Part shown: piece after piece, positions 11,891-25,204 of the stretch
Position numbering within the stretch: position 1 is the first letter of the stretch
Layout: each line of letters opens with the position of its first letter
NCBI GenBank assembly: GCA_015680685.1
Contig: MNCI01005898.1
Span: 114,950 to 178,949 of the forward strand
From: Gnetum montanum
Taxonomy: Eukaryota > Streptophyta > Gnetopsida > Gnetales > Gnetaceae
Length of the DNA: 64,000 nucleotides
Direction: 5' to 3'
Notes under the pieces: generated by a model
The model's database searches: none
Seen by the model: only the letters and a program-made list of their open reading frames with translations
What the model was told of the DNA's origin: nothing
Made by a program: the position numbers and the translations under genes

Positions 11891-13097
11891 CTCAATTTTT
11901 TCTTCATAATTCCTAACTAGGAACTCTAGTATCCCTTAAAGAAAAGAGTTCCATAAAAGATGCCCTCTAGTAATTACTTTTTAAATTATCTTAGATAGCC
12001 CTTTTAGAGATTAGAATTGAGATTCCTTCAAGTTCTAAATTTTAACTTTGAAATTCTCTCAAGCTTATTATAGTTGAATGAATAAACCAAAAGATGACAA
12101 GGACTAATATACCTACAAAAGTGGCCAAGTATATTTATTTTTCACTCACACATGTCATAAAAAAATACAAGTTTGACCATGCATCAACTAAATAACTAAC
12201 ACCAACATGTGTAATACATGAAAAGTTGCATATGAACGTAGGTAACATAAAAAAGAAAGCTAGAAACCACCAAAGAATTTGACTACTATAAATACTTTTT
12301 ACTCATTTTACTAAGTATAATTCTCTCAAACTATTATCTAGTCAATACTTCTTTAATCCTAACTCTTGAGAACTACTGAAATCTTCATTCTTAGTACACT
12401 ATTGAATTCTCTAACCCTAATGAATCTACTTAAAATCTTTTTCCTTAATTTAAGTATTACTTAACAATATCTCAACATCCTCAAAAGATCGAGCATTCCT
12501 CAACATCAAGATCCTCTCAAGCTCTAGCCTTGAGCGAGAAACCTAAAAAGGTTGGAATAATAATGGCTTAGTCAATTGGATGAGTGGTTTATATAGGTTG
12601 AGATATGGGTCAAAATGTTGAAACTAATTGAATACCCTAAAATTTTCCGGGTACCATTTAATATATAAAAGAGGCCAATCCCACTCAAAAATAACATTCA
12701 TTCCTTAAGTTCTTATCCTTACCTTTTACTACTTGTGGCCCTCTTAAATAACTAAAGTACCTTTCAAAACTCATTTCTCATCATTAATTATTATTCTTGA
12801 GATCCTCTCATTCTGCTCCAATTCCACTTGAGATTCCAAACTTGATACCCTCTCAAAAACATTGTGATCTTTTTTACTATAAGTAAGAAATTTATTTTGT
12901 AATTTTTCTAATTTCCATTTTATACAAAATTAACTAGCCAATTTTCATGCTATTAAACAATGGAGATCAAAGTGTAATTTCAAGGTATGCACCCAAAACT
13001 CTTACTTTCGATTATTTGTTCTTACACATGAACAAATATAAGGGACAAATGGCAATGTATTCAAAATTTTCTTAGAATTTTCCTTTTTTTATTTTTG
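11891..13097. other. No gene; contains one LTR-like TATA box
   Basis: AT-rich, stops in all frames. The string TATATAAAAG at 12662-12671 is followed by GAGGCCAATC. This resembles an LTR promoter and lies about 0.9 kb before a decayed plus-strand gag-like frame (13560-14600). The link between them is inference. Confidence 0.3.
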
Positions 13098-13140
13098 TGG
13101 GGGGAAGGGGGGGTGGGGGTGGGGGGAGAGGGTGGGGGGG
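13098..13140 (+). other. Poly-G tract with G-quadruplex potential
   Basis: Forty-three bases contain at least five runs of five or more G separated by one or a few bases. That more than satisfies the usual four-run quadruplex pattern. It is isolated in AT-rich DNA. Confidence 0.85.
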
Positions 13141-13559
13141 AAGATTTGCTCTTTCCTAGAATCTTAAGTTTTCAAATTTTTCATTAAACATCTACAAACA
13201 AATATTATCAAAACAAAAAGTGATACCTTCATATAGCTAAAAATTTTAATGACTTGATTTTCTTTTGCAAATGTGGTCATTTAAATTAACCTATTGGAAT
13301 TTCTAATTGATTCTTCTTTTACTCAATTTCCTAAGTGAATTAGAAAATATAGTTGGGAATCATGGGTTTGTGTTAAGGTTTGATTCCATTCACAAGGTAT
13401 ATACAAATTTTACTATAATTAAGATGAAAATCCATTTGAGGATGAATTTAGAACCAAGTTTTAAAGAAAAGCTATAGTCATTACTTTATCTAATGTATGA
13501 AATCTGTTAGATATTCATGCTCAGGGAGGAATTATTTCACAAGAGAAACTAGCTCAATA

Positions 13560-14600
13560 AGTAGAAAAAAATTAACCTATCCTAGAAGCTTTTCAATAGT
13601 GTAGTTGCATTTGATGGTATGGTAAAAATAGATAACAATAAACATTATGAGATTTTCCTTTCTAGAAAATTTATAGAAAGTAATCAAGTTCTTGTAACCA
13701 AGAAATAGAGTGGAATTAGCACTAGTGCTATTAGGTTCTATGATTCTTTCATCAACAAGAAAGTTATTAATGTCCCCCACACCATTCTATCTCATATGAA
13801 AGAAATTAAACATTATTATGGTGCCTCTACCACTGCTTTCTCAAAAGGCTTCAAACTTGAGATGATGATGACTACTTATTGAACCCTCAAAATCAAACGA
13901 TTATTTCATATAAATTCATTCAACCAATTATGTAAACCAATGTAACCCAACTTCTCTCCAATTAAACCGAGTAACCCTACCAATTCAGTAATCTCTAAAC
14001 AACCCATTAAACCCTAGCAATACTAAATCTCTACCATTCAAGTTCTTTTGGCTGCTTTGACATCTTTTAACCCTCAAAGGAAAGAAGAGATAGAAAAATT
14101 AGAAGCTATCATCAAATGTCAATAGGATCAATTAGCCCAATATAAGGAATGCATAAAAAAGAAATCCAAAATCATTGAATCCATATTGGATAATTAGGAA
14201 ACCATAATTTCTAAATAAGATATGAATTTCTTTGCACATAAATCCATTGAAATTGTTTAGCTTCTAACTATAAAAAATGGGGCCAAGATTGTTTAACAGT
14301 GAATTAATCTATTTAGTATTGATAAAGGTGCTGGAAAAATTAAAAATGATGTTATATGAATCAAAAAGGTAATGTAGATATTATTCAAATCTCACATTAA
14401 AAAAACTTATGACCATAGATCCTATGAACACAAAAGCCTTAGATTCTGAGATTCTGCTTCTTACAATTTGAAAGCATTAGATATTTGGCATAGCACTTTC
14501 CAATCTATCTGCATAAACTTGGCTCCTAGATTAGGTGAAATGATAAAAATTACAAACAAGTTGGTCAACTATTAAAAAGAGTTTATGCAGGTACAATAGT
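13560..14600 (+). pseudogene. Decayed gag-like frame, unidentified retroelement
   Basis: From 13591 to 13883 one frame runs for nearly 100 codons with a single internal stop and looks strongly protein-like, including VVAFDGMVKIDNNKHYEI and NVPHTILSHMKEIKHYY. After a low-complexity Asn/Pro stretch, a second part (14040-14600) contains Lys/Glu-rich heptad-like sequence such as RKEEIEKLEAIIK, suggesting a coiled coil. The order of an ordered domain followed by a coiled coil fits a retrotransposon gag. I recognise no specific family. Confidence 0.4.
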
Positions 14601-16283
14601 AGTAGTTGGAGAACATGAAGAAAAGTGCCTCCTACCACCACCTTTAGCCAAATTAGTTAAGAGATTCCACATCAAATAGCTACTGAGGACAACAACTCTT
14701 AAGTCCAAGGGTGATAATGAAGGAGAACATTGATTTATTTATTTTAATTTCATTTTATATTTTATTATATATTTTATTGAACAAATTTTATAATATTATA
14801 GGTGGTTGAGGGATGTGAGAAATGGACATGCTAAATGGATGAATAGAAGTTAAAATTTTATTTGATGTACTTTTTTTGTATTTAGTTGTATAATGATGTA
14901 ACAATAATGACTCATAGAAATGATTAAACCGATAACTATCTGTTTGTAATCGTTTAGTTAGTAAGTTGTTATGCAATTAAGTACCTACATCCACTAGACA
15001 CTTGTATCAATTGAAGCATTATTTTTCATAAATAAGTCTTTTTCTAGTTTTAATAGGATGATGATAATAGGTGATTAAAGATTTTTTCCAAATAGTTTGG
15101 TTATTCATCGTTAGCTTATTCTTAAATAAATATAAGTTATTTTTATTTCTTCATAAAAATAGGAGAGATTCTATAATATTCTATATAAAGATAATGTCTT
15201 TATGTTATTCTTTAAATAGATAATATTAGTATTTTTTTATTATGTTAATTGGAATTAGTCTTCAAATTAAGCTATTTTACTAGTAATTGTTTAAGTTTTA
15301 CTTTCTTTATATGATTTACTATTTTTATTTGGATTCTACGACTTACTTGAAATATTAGCAATTTGAAAGAAATTAGTAATAGAAAAAGCAATCACAAGCC
15401 ATTTTATCTTTGAACATAATTTTATTTTTAAATGATTGGTAGGTTTTAGGCAATAGCTCTATGCACACATTACTACTTCTATTAATATTTAGTTTATCAT
15501 TATTATCCTAATTCTAATCCATTAATAATAAAAATGGAATATCTTGGTATTTAACCTACTAGAAGCTAATGAACCAACATAGCCATAACTACAAAAGTGC
15601 AACTTGTTACAACAAATATAAATTAAAAAAATTACATAACATATTAATCAAGTTCTAATTACAACTACATACAACTATACACTTGTAGTAAATTGTGACA
15701 GTTAAAACTATGAACATGTATTACATGTGGTCACATGTGGTTGATCATAGTTTTATTCAAGGATTAATCAAATAATGATATTTGAAATTTCCAACACTTC
15801 TCAACTCCCTTAGATAGTACATTTGATATATATTAGAGGTTTTCAACCTTTTTGTATCTTGATCAACTTGCTCGCAACTATACTCTTCAAATCCCCCAAT
15901 AAGACATTCATATCTACATCATCATTCAGTACTACATCCCTGCATTACCTTAATCTAGGTTTATTAGTTTGTACATGGAAAATTTTTGTTATGTGTTGGA
16001 TGTTATGCAAGCTTCATTGAGTATCACATGAGAAGGAAACACTTCTTCCAAATACATGAGTGTAAGATCCTTATGATCCTTCATGTTGGATTATAAGTAG
16101 CTCATTCAACAATGGATGAGTAAATGCCAAAAAATTCTTATACATTGCATCACCATCCATAAAAATACCTGACATCTCTAAAATTTTTTTATCAATCTCT
16201 TGTGATCCTTCCACATGAATAGTAGTAGCTTAACTTTCTTCTTCATTGTACATGATGAGCCTATACCCACTATAACTGCTCAC
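14601..16283. other. No gene; possible minus-strand copia-like PPT/LTR junction
   Basis: AT-rich with no supported gene. Around 15797-15820 the minus strand reads AAGGGAGTTGAGAAG followed by TGTTGG. This resembles the polypurine tract and LTR start of a copia element, but no neighbouring pol segment could be confirmed. Confidence 0.3.
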
Positions 16284-17569
16284 TGTAGGACCCCACAATA
16301 TTACATTATGTTCATGCATGTGTGGTTAGACTTGGTTGAAGATCATAGGGATGCATAACTAGCTATATTATTTTAATGATATATTTTCTAAGATTTGGTT
16401 ATGTTATGTATATGATTATGATACACCATGACTATGCATACTGATCTTGCCAAATGTGTACTATGATATTTGTGGCTTGTAGGATGTAAGAGCTATGGAG
16501 GAAGTCTGAGCATCAAATAGGTATGATCTCAAACTACATTTCATGATTATGTGCTTATGAGTATGCTACTATTATTATTTGGTAGATCCTATTGTTAAAT
16601 TATGAATTAACACTGTTTATCCAATCATGTTATGATATTATAATAAGTAGCATGTTTTGTGTGTTTGGATTGTATGATTAACTAACATATGTTACAATGT
16701 GCATATGGTCTTATGGTTATGTTGTGAATGAAATATGATGTTGGCAAGTGCAAGTGACGATGGGATCACAATAAGAGAAAAGCAAGATCATCTTGAGTCA
16801 CACTAAGATTGTTATCCATTGATAAGATCTTCTACAAGTGAGGCATGAGTTATGGTCCCAATCACAGTAGATTAAAATTTAAGAAAAGTCTCTAATTGAG
16901 TCGCAAAAGTGAAAGGGAATGTATGTTGAGCCCATAAAGAACTCACAGGGATATAGGCCAATAGAATGAACGTGTTGTGTGTTGTTTGTACTTGATAGGT
17001 TTCAAAAGTCAATACATTGAGTAATTTCATGCAATGTATTGTGACATTATGTACTACATTTTGTTGCTTAGGACTTAGAATGATGCCTGTAGAACTAGTT
17101 TCTTGGGATCATCAATAAACTGGGATGCATCATTTCTATGATGTGTTATGCTCATGTATCGATGTTATGTATATGTATGTTAGTGGAGCTAACATGAGCA
17201 TGTGGACTAATTAGTAATGAAGCATCCTAAAGGAGTTGGATTGACCCTCATTGTGATGCATTAATAAGGCTTTTATCTTAATCCTCATACTAAGCATGGA
17301 AGATTATAGGTAGGGCCTATGACTAGAATAAGATCTTACAACATACGGACATGCTCATATCTACCTTCCATAAGGTTAATTACATGGGGTTGTAGATGAG
17401 GCAACAGATACTAGCACTAGTAGTAAATATGTAATGAAACCTAATAAAAGACTTGTATACACTGCTTACATTACAAATACTCATGACAATGATATACTGT
17501 TATACATTGAATGTGTATATGTTGAATGTCATAGGGTTATATGTTGTGTGCATGCTTGTGATCTATGAT

Positions 17570-18175
17570 CCCTTATAGCACTAGATGTTAGGAAAAATAT
17601 AGTTGTATGCTTGTTGTATTATGCATTATGGATTAGGATGACCTCTTGAAGCACTTATTTCCAAGAAATGTATTGTATGTTATGTGATTATAATGCTATA
17701 CATTATGATTATAATCCCTTGGAGCACAAGTTATTAGGAAAGCATCTTATATGTTGTTATGCTATGAATGATGATTCCTTGAAGGACTAGATATTAGGAC
17801 TCTATGATTACTTGATTAATGTTATCGATTATTGGTATTTTCATGTGGAAAAGCCTATTCTATGTGTTATAGATGTGTATTGTGATCAGTTATGTGATAC
17901 TGTGGATTCGTGAAGCCTATGTAATATCTATTTGTGAGTTGGATTGAGTGTAATGGTAGTTATAGATTGTAATATTATGAGCTTGATATTATAGACTATA
18001 GTATTAATACAGCTTGGTTATGTGGTATGATGTGGCAAGCATGTAATGGCTTATGATATACTATCCCTTTTACAGATTGTTATTATAGACTATAACATTA
18101 ATGTGACTTGGTTATGTGATATGATGTGGAAGGTGTGTTATGGCTTGTGATATAATATCTCTATTACAAGATGCT
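17570..18175. repeat. Degenerate internal repeats of the candidate LTR
   Basis: A block at about 17976-18070 (TATTATAGACTATAGTATTAAT, then TTGGTTATGTGGTATGATGTGG) recurs at about 18078-18170 with ~85% identity by eye. Earlier, three blocks of the type CCTTGAAGCACT...TTAGGAAAG recur between 17570 and 17860. Confidence 0.6.
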
Positions 18176-18440
18176 TAGAGTACCACACACATCTTCTCTA
18201 GCATAACATCAAATTTTCCATCTACATGGGATGTGTACAAGCTTTCGCTAAGTCTTATAATGATATCCTTTATATGTAGGTGACGTAGCTAGGAGCTCAA
18301 GAGACCAACAAACCTAAAGAAGATGAGCAAAGCCTTGGTCCTATATTCCTATCTTTGTTATTGCATGTTTTTATGAGTGGTGGATGTTTTTGTTGTGGGT
18401 TTTAATATGGATAGCTCATGAGGTATGGATGCTTGTATAG

Positions 18441-18456
18441 TATATATATATATATA
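18441..18456. repeat. (TA)8 microsatellite
   Basis: Pure TA repeat inside the candidate LTR. Confidence 0.9.
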
Positions 18457-18779
18457 ATGTACATAGTAACATGATATGTACTTGATGTATTAATTGATAT
18501 GTTATGGTGTTTTAGATTGTACATATGTATGGTTTAAATGGTTAGCATGTGCCTTTCATGTATGATATAGTCCTATGATTAATGTGTGTGTACACTAGTT
18601 TATATGCTTGTGTATGTCATGTACAAATATCTTTTTGATGATATTTCTATGGCGTGATCTATAGCTTTCCATTGTATTTATTTGATTCAGTTGTATGTGA
18701 TATGTTGCAATTACTATTGGTACACTAGTACATGGTCTATACCTAAGATAGGCTTGGGTCAAACATATGGGACCTTACA

Positions 18780-19094
18780 TCCACCATCCAAAGTGGGCTT
18801 GTGATCTTTACCTAATTTTAAAACTAGAACAATGAAACATGAAGCATCTTGACTTGTTTACCTACTCTTGTAATGTAGTTTGAGATTCAAAAGTAATCCT
18901 CATTATGCATGAGTAAAGTTGATCTAATGGCACTAAATGAGGTGATTCAAATTAGTCCATCTTATCTTCCAAGTTAATAACCTCACCTTCAATATTGGAC
19001 TTTCATTAGGGTAGTCCTTACATTATCATTTTCAAATTTTTCTTCTAGTTCATAGAGGATTCGACATTTGCATGACCTAGTATGCTTGTTGTGT
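18780..19094. other. No feature seen
   Basis: Short AT-rich spacer between the candidate LTR and the first copy of a dispersed repeat. No gene or motif recognised. Confidence 0.4.
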
Positions 19095-20215
19095 TAGAGT
19101 TTAGCATTTATATCACAAGCTCATTAATAAAATATTCCTATTCATATGTAGAACTGTAAGATAAATATATTATGAAATGCATACAAAAAGATGTAAAATT
19201 TTAGGAAAGACATGTTCCACTTTTACATGACACATAAGGAGAAGAGACCATGATCCATGAAGCATGATATACTATATAACACCAAAAAAATAAGGCATAT
19301 ATGTACCTAATAGAAGATGAGAAAATACCACTCATGAGAAGCACTAAAAGCATGAACCACCCATGACAAGCAAGGATTAGGTAGCATGCAAAGCAACATA
19401 TAATAGATAGCATGAAGCATATATGTGCCTATAAAAGAGATGAGGACAAGATCCATCTAGAATCACCCGTCAAGGAGAGAAAGTGTGAGTGTAGAAGGAA
19501 GAACTCATGAACATCTAAAAAAAGAAATGAAAGAAAACTAAAAATACAAGAAAACTATTCAAAAGTATGAATTAATATTGTTGAAGAAGAATGAGAATAA
19601 AGTCTACTTAGTGACAACATTTAAGAACCAAATATGACAAAAACATAATTCTAGTAGTACAACAAATGATGAAAGAATTGTTTGCTAGAAGAATGAATGA
19701 ATGAAAACACTTCTATGTCACATAATGAATGAGAAGAAACATATAATAAATAACATATTAATGCATCATGAAGACGTACCCAAACCAAGATGTTGTTAGA
19801 TGTAACATATAGATGGATGATCATACAATTAGTTGTACATGTATAAGACCATGGAACGAATTTGTAATTGGAAGAGTTAATGAAGCATAAAAGATTTCTT
19901 AATAAGAGAAATGTGGAAACAACTAACTAACAAGATTGAAGAGTCCTCAAGAGGAAAATTGAAGAATAAAAAAAGATCACATAAGACTATACATAGAACA
20001 CATCAATGATAAAGCCCATAAAAGAATGGAATTATCTATCAATAAGCATAGATAGAAAATATGCTTGTGAAATAAAATAATCAAGATTCATTTGCACATA
20101 TAATAGATAAGATCACAATGTAAACTCATAGATTTTTTATTATGAATTTATGAATGAATTATAGTTTAATCCTAGTAGAAATAATTTTTAGAAAGTCATA
20201 AATAATTCAACATGA
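19095..20215. repeat. Unnamed repeat family, copy 1 (uninterrupted)
   Basis: Aligns in order with three separated blocks of a second copy: 20968-21299, 22136-22571 and 25160-25852. Shared landmarks include ATATTATGAAATGYATACAA, GAGACCATGATCCATGAAGCATG, GAATGAATGAATRAAA and ATAATTCAACATG. At 19822-19826 it carries CATAC uninterrupted, the position where copy 2 holds a retrotransposon. No coding content. Confidence 0.75.
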
Positions 20216-20967
20216 TATCAAAAAGGTTTACATAAGCAAAGTTCACAAAGAAAGTTCTTAAAAGAGGGTTCAAAAAGCTTTGAAAAATGCCACAAGACCC
20301 CATAACAATGAAAAAAAAAGTGTAGGATACACACAAAAGAAAGATAACAATAAGACCTATGAAGAAAAAATTTCCATTAGTCAAGAAAAGAAAAATCATA
20401 CATTAGAAGATGATATAAATCAAAACCCAGTTTAAATGATTCAAAAGAAAGATTCCAGAAGCTAGAGCTAGAGCTAGAGAAAGAAGATCATACATCCTGC
20501 TACAAATTATGAAGTATCCTTACTATTAATAAAGGAAGTTAATAAGAGATGAATAACCATGTCCTTTAGAAAGAGACACAAAAATTTAAAAGAAATTTTA
20601 ACAATTGTGTGATAATGATACTAATCTACATTAATTTCCTACGTGAAAGTACACACAAATTCCTGCCTCAAAATATAAAGATTCACAATTGTTGGTATCA
20701 CATTATAATCATTCAAAGGAAAAGGACATATTACAAAACAAACCAAATGGTTGCAAATACTAGATCAAGACCTAAATATTGTAAAGAACATCTAAATTAA
20801 GGAACCAAGCTACAAAAACCATTAGTACTTAATGAATGAAACTATTATGAAACAAGGGATGGTGGCTCTTAAACAATTTGTAGCAATAAAAAGATCTCAC
20901 TCACAAAATATTCACTCTAGACTAAAAGGGATAATGAGCCAATACACACTTTAAGTAAAATATTTTA
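20216..20967. other. No gene or element recognised
   Basis: Purine-rich AT-rich DNA, including a GAAGCTAGAGCTAGAGCTAGAG micro-repeat near 20460. The frames here are low complexity. Confidence 0.4.
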
Positions 20968-21383
20968 CAAGGATTTAGCACTTACATAAATATTTCACTC
21001 ATACAATATTCCTATCCATGTGTAAAATAGTAAAATCAATATATTATGAAATGTATACAATGAAACACAACCTTTTGCAAAAGTTGAGTCTCACTTTTAC
21101 ATGATATATGAGGAGAGACCATGATCCATGAAGCATGATATACTACATTACATGAAATGAAAACATGTGTGTCTAAGAAAAATGAGAAAAAAACACCTAT
21201 GAAAAGCATGAACCATCCATGAGAAGCGTAGAAATCATGAATGACCCATGAAAAGTATGAAGTAGTTAGCATGCAACATGAAGCAACATATAACAACTAG
21301 CACAAAATGTCATGATTTTTGGGCAAAGCTCAAACTTTGTATTTGTTTATCTTTCATGTTTGAAGTCATGTAGATGTAAGTAG

Positions 21384-21695
21384 TGTTAGGTATTCAAAGA
21401 ATACTAAAAAAATCCAAGAAAAATAGCTGGAAAACCTTAAAGAAGCTTAGTTTATACATAGAAAAAGAAGAAATAGAAGAAAAGTACATTCACATTAAGA
21501 GGAGTTGCAAGACCTCTTCACTTCTCAAGATATAAAAGGAGGTCATGAGCCTCATTGTATATAAGAAATGGAACAATGAGCAATTCAAACTGAATGAAGT
21601 GAAGTTTTTCTTTCTTTACAATTGCTCCATCTTTTATCCATTTGAATGGTTGTTAATTTCTTAGTTTAGGTGCCTAATTTTCTAACATTCTTACA
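21384..21695 (+). mobile_element. Copia-type LTR-like sequence (possible solo LTR)
   Basis: It starts TGTTAGGTATTC and ends near CTAACATTCTTACA, giving TGTTAG/CTAACA near-inverted termini. A TATA box (GATATAAAAGG) lies near 21530, followed by CTCATTGTATATAAG. Length and layout suit a copia LTR. The flanking five-mers do not match, so no target duplication supports the ends. It lies in a stretch of copy 2 missing from copy 1, as expected for an insertion. Confidence 0.45.
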
Positions 21696-22571
21696 GCCAA
21701 CCATCTCATAATTAAGTTCTCGTATTATGAACTTGAAGATCCCAATTTTTACGAGTTTTCTCACAATTTTCTCACAATGATTCTTACATTCTCACAATTC
21801 TCACAAAACCTTTCTCACATAGTTTCTCATAAATGATTCTAAATGAAGGAGACCCTCATGCATCCAATTGATGATGTAAAAAGGATCAATTATAATTGCC
21901 ACCAATGACATATAGCAATATGCTAGAATACATAAGAATTCACAACAATTCAATCCCTGCCTATCTAGCGATGTTTGACGATATAGAAAGATTTTGCTCT
22001 TGCCATAGGCCATTGCTCCAACAATGTCCGACAATAAGTTTGGACATGATTTTTTAAAGAATTTTCAATCTAATATAGGGTCATTCACCACCTTCCATGC
22101 ACTACAAAGTCTTTTGCTACACCTACTCTAATAGAAAACATATATGTACCTATCATAGAGACAAAGTTGAGATTCAAAGGGCAAAGATTAAGCATGAGGT
22201 TCAAATTATGGAAGTCCAAAATCACTTGAAGGTGAAAGAGTGCATAGGTGTAAAAGAAAGAGCACATAAACATGTAACAAAAGAAACAAGAGAAAACTAA
22301 TACCATAGGGAAAATGTCCAAAAGCAAAAATTAACACTCTTAACTTCCTAGTATGACAACCATATTTAACTTCCTAGTATGACAAAAACATATTCTACTA
22401 GTTCAACAAATAATAAAAGAATCATCTCCCAAAAGAATGAATGAATAAAAGCCTTTTTATGTCACATAGTAGATGAGGAGAAACCTAGAACAAAAGACAT
22501 ATTGATGTGCAATGAATAGGTACACCAAACCAAGATACTGGTAGATGTAACCTATAGATAGATTATCATAC

Positions 22572-23044
22572 TGTGACATCCTATTCTCGAATGTTGTGGC
22601 AAACATGAAATATATGTTATATTCGATATTATGCATAAAGAAAATAATAGAGAAAATGTAAAAGGAAAATAAGAAGAATGCTTTATTAATGTAGAATAAT
22701 GAATCTAGGCCATGCTCTGAGGATTCCTTGGGATTATCTTCCTTTGGCATCTATCCCTTAGAGGCTACCTAGAAATAACACCATAGTTAGCCCTATATCT
22801 AACCAAAAGGGATGGCTAATTACCTTCCTATCCCACTTCACCTAGCACATATTACTCGCCTTTACTAGCTCTACAACTCTATGGATGCTCGACTATATAT
22901 ATCTTAGGTCAAACCCCCAAATGTCACATTGAGAGATATGGCAATTATTACAATGCGTCCTTTCAAGTTCTAATTACAATGTTTGTTATAAAGAGACACC
23001 ATATTTGTTACGTAGTGGCATCATTCAAGAATGGGAACATGATA
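22572..23044 (-). repeat. 3' LTR of the nested element
   Basis: 473 bp, aligned with 24673-25159. Landmarks shared with its partner are ATATATGTTAYATTCRATA, CTTTATTRATGTRGAATA, CTAGGCCATGCTC and TTACTCGCCTTTACT. Divergence is substantial, so the insertion is old. Confidence 0.85.
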
Positions 23045-24205
23045 ATCTACTCTATTAGGTTTCGTTCATCCTCAAACGAGTCCACATTAGTAATATTTTT
23101 CTAGCTCCAATGCCCCTTCCATTGTCCTATGCTCTAATACTTTGATTTCTCTTTTTAACCTAACATTGAATATCCTAATGTTCTTTTGCTTATTCTACAA
23201 ACAAAATATAAGTGAGAAGAATATATGAAAAATTAGATCTTATTTTATCAATACTTACCTCATTCTCTAAGGTAATGATAAGAGGTGAATTAAAGATCTA
23301 CTAGCCACCAATCACCAATCCTAACCAAGGTCACACATAGTGCAACTCATATCTAGTTACCCAAGTGAAGGTAGGGCAAATTGTTTATTCCCAACTTGCA
23401 TTTCCCTATATATCTTACTTTCTTAGTTAAAACATAAATTAAACAATGAAGAAAATTAGGAAGGTTATAAATAAAAGTAATATTAAGATACTTCCTAATC
23501 TTGATCAACCTCGAGGATTAATGAAAGTAGTTATAGTTTTTCCATAAGGGATGTATGATTGAATGGTCTTATTCGAGATGGTAGCACACATAACATGAAA
23601 CTTTAAATGATGATATCTCTTAAACCGTAACTTTGATTGGGACAAAATTTTTACCATTGAAATTGTCTCGATGAGTACTACGTATTGGGCATAGTTTTAA
23701 GGTCCAAAAAGTAAGTTGAATTTTTATGATTTAAAAGGATCAACTAGCCTAGTTTGCCACATTGACATTGCTAGGTTGATGTATGGGTGACATAAGAACT
23801 TCTAGATGACTTGTATTTACTTATAAATGGTATAGCAACTCTTAAACCACAAAATGTAATACACATACCTTACAATTTTATAAATATGATGTAGGCCTAT
23901 CCTCTCACATCATGGTTATACCTTAATGAGGTACTAAGGAGTAGTAAGATATCACAACATTATTCACTATGTACTGATTTCCTTATGGATCTCATGATAA
24001 TAATCCTTATTGGTTAAGTAGGATGAAACAAATTTATGGCTAGGCTTACCTCCTTAAACTTACCAATGTATAGGTCTTAGGTAGAGGATGAGTAATGCCA
24101 AGGCAACAAGTTCTAAATAAGACAAGATCAACTTAGATCATGGTTACTAAACTTCTAGGATGAACTTAACAACAACTTTAACCAATTAACATTTCTAACA
24201 TTACT

Positions 24206-24369
24206 ACAAGATAGGTAAGAGTTACCTAGACTAGTATACCCTTGTCTTCCCAACATTTGTTGCAAATGATGTAACTTGTTAAAGCATACAAGATAGGTAA
24301 GAGTTACCTAGACTAGTATACCCTTGTCTTCCCAACATTTGTTGCAATTGATGTAACTTGTTAAAGCAT
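24206..24369. repeat. 82-bp tandem duplication
   Basis: Copies 24206-24287 and 24288-24369 differ at one position (GCAAATGAT versus GCAATTGAT). It lies in the interior of the nested element and is much younger than the LTR divergence. Confidence 0.9.
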
Positions 24370-24658
24370 AATAAGACCTCCTTGTTGATGATATCCATGA
24401 AAGTCACTACGAAGGAATCTTGTTGGTTGGTGGAATTCATCTTAAACATGATTCACATTTGTGGGTCTCTTTTAGATGTCTGGTCCAAATTTAATTGCTC
24501 AAGAAAATTGTTGAAGGGAATCTTCTAACTTACATAGATCATCTCAAATGTAAGGTGCAACTAGTGATAGTCCATGACTCTTGATGAGTCATGGCTCCAT
24601 AGTTCATCATTAGATTCTGGTCAACCCTTGATTTTGATTGACCCTTGGGTCATGGTTT

Positions 24659-24670
24659 GCTCCAATACCA
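24659..24670 (-). other. Primer-binding site (initiator tRNA-Met-like)
   Basis: The minus strand reads TGGTATTGGAGC, matching the usual TGGTATCAGAGC at 10 of 12 positions, two bases from the LTR edge. It sets the element's orientation. Confidence 0.7.
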
Positions 24671-24672
24671 AA

Positions 24673-25159
24673 TGTGACATCTCGTTTCCAAATATTGTAG
24701 CAAACATCAAATATATGTTACATTCAATACTATGCATAAAGAAAATAACAAAGAAAACACAAAAGGAAAATGAAAAAAATACTTTATTGATGTGGAATAG
24801 TGTATCTAGGCCATGCTCTAAGGGGTCCTTGGGATTATCTTTTTTCAACATCTATCCTTTAAAAGCTACCCAACAATGCCATCATGATTAGTCCTACAAC
24901 TACCCAAAAGGCATCGCCAATAACCTTCTTGTCCTACTTCACCTAATATTTGTTACTCGCCTTTACTGGCTTCACAACTTAATGTTGATACAACATCTGA
25001 TGCTCAAATATAAATACCTTAGGTCAAACTCCCAAAAGTCACCTTGAGAGGTATCCCCATTATTACAACATGCCCTTTCAGGTCCTAATTACAATATTTA
25101 TTATGAAAAAACACTATCTTTGTTTATGCATAAGCACCATTCGAAACTAGGACATGACA
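24673..25159 (-). repeat. 5' LTR of the nested element
   Basis: 487 bp partner of 22572-23044, adjoining the primer-binding site on its interior side. The plus and minus frames of 76-105 codons inside it are LTR sequence, not genes: the matching minus frame in the other LTR diverges with frequent replacements. Confidence 0.85.
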
Positions 25160-25204
25160 CATACAATCACCTGCACCTATACAAGACTACCCGACAACCA
25201 TTGT

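Larger units (their letters stand above)
16284..18779. mobile_element. Candidate solo LTR (~2.5 kb)
   Basis: The left end reads TGTAGGACCCCACA and the right end reads TGGGACCTTACA. The ends are TG...CA, with GGACC-containing near-inverted termini typical of large gypsy LTRs. Flanking five-mers are CTCAC and TCCAC, which match only partly, so a target duplication is not proven. The interior has uniform TATG-rich composition with degenerate internal repeats and no coding frame. It could also be two unrelated boundaries. Confidence 0.4.
22572..25159 (-). mobile_element. Compact non-autonomous LTR retrotransposon, nested insertion
   Basis: Two direct LTRs, 22572-23044 and 24673-25159, align throughout by eye and bound a 1.63 kb interior without any reverse transcriptase, integrase or protease motif. 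Both start TGTGACAT. The right one ends GACATGACA and the left one has decayed to ACATGATA. The insertion is flanked by CATAC at 22567-22571 and 25160-25164. A primer-binding site next to the right LTR faces the minus strand, so that LTR is the 5' one. Size and lack of coding suggest a TRIM/small-LARD-like element mobilised in trans. The related repeat copy at 19822-19826 preserves the unoccupied CATAC site. Confidence 0.85.

Noticed and set aside
24574-24891. 105-residue plus-strand frame
   Set aside because: It straddles the LTR edge and interior of the nested retrotransposon. The corresponding stretch of the other LTR does not keep the frame.
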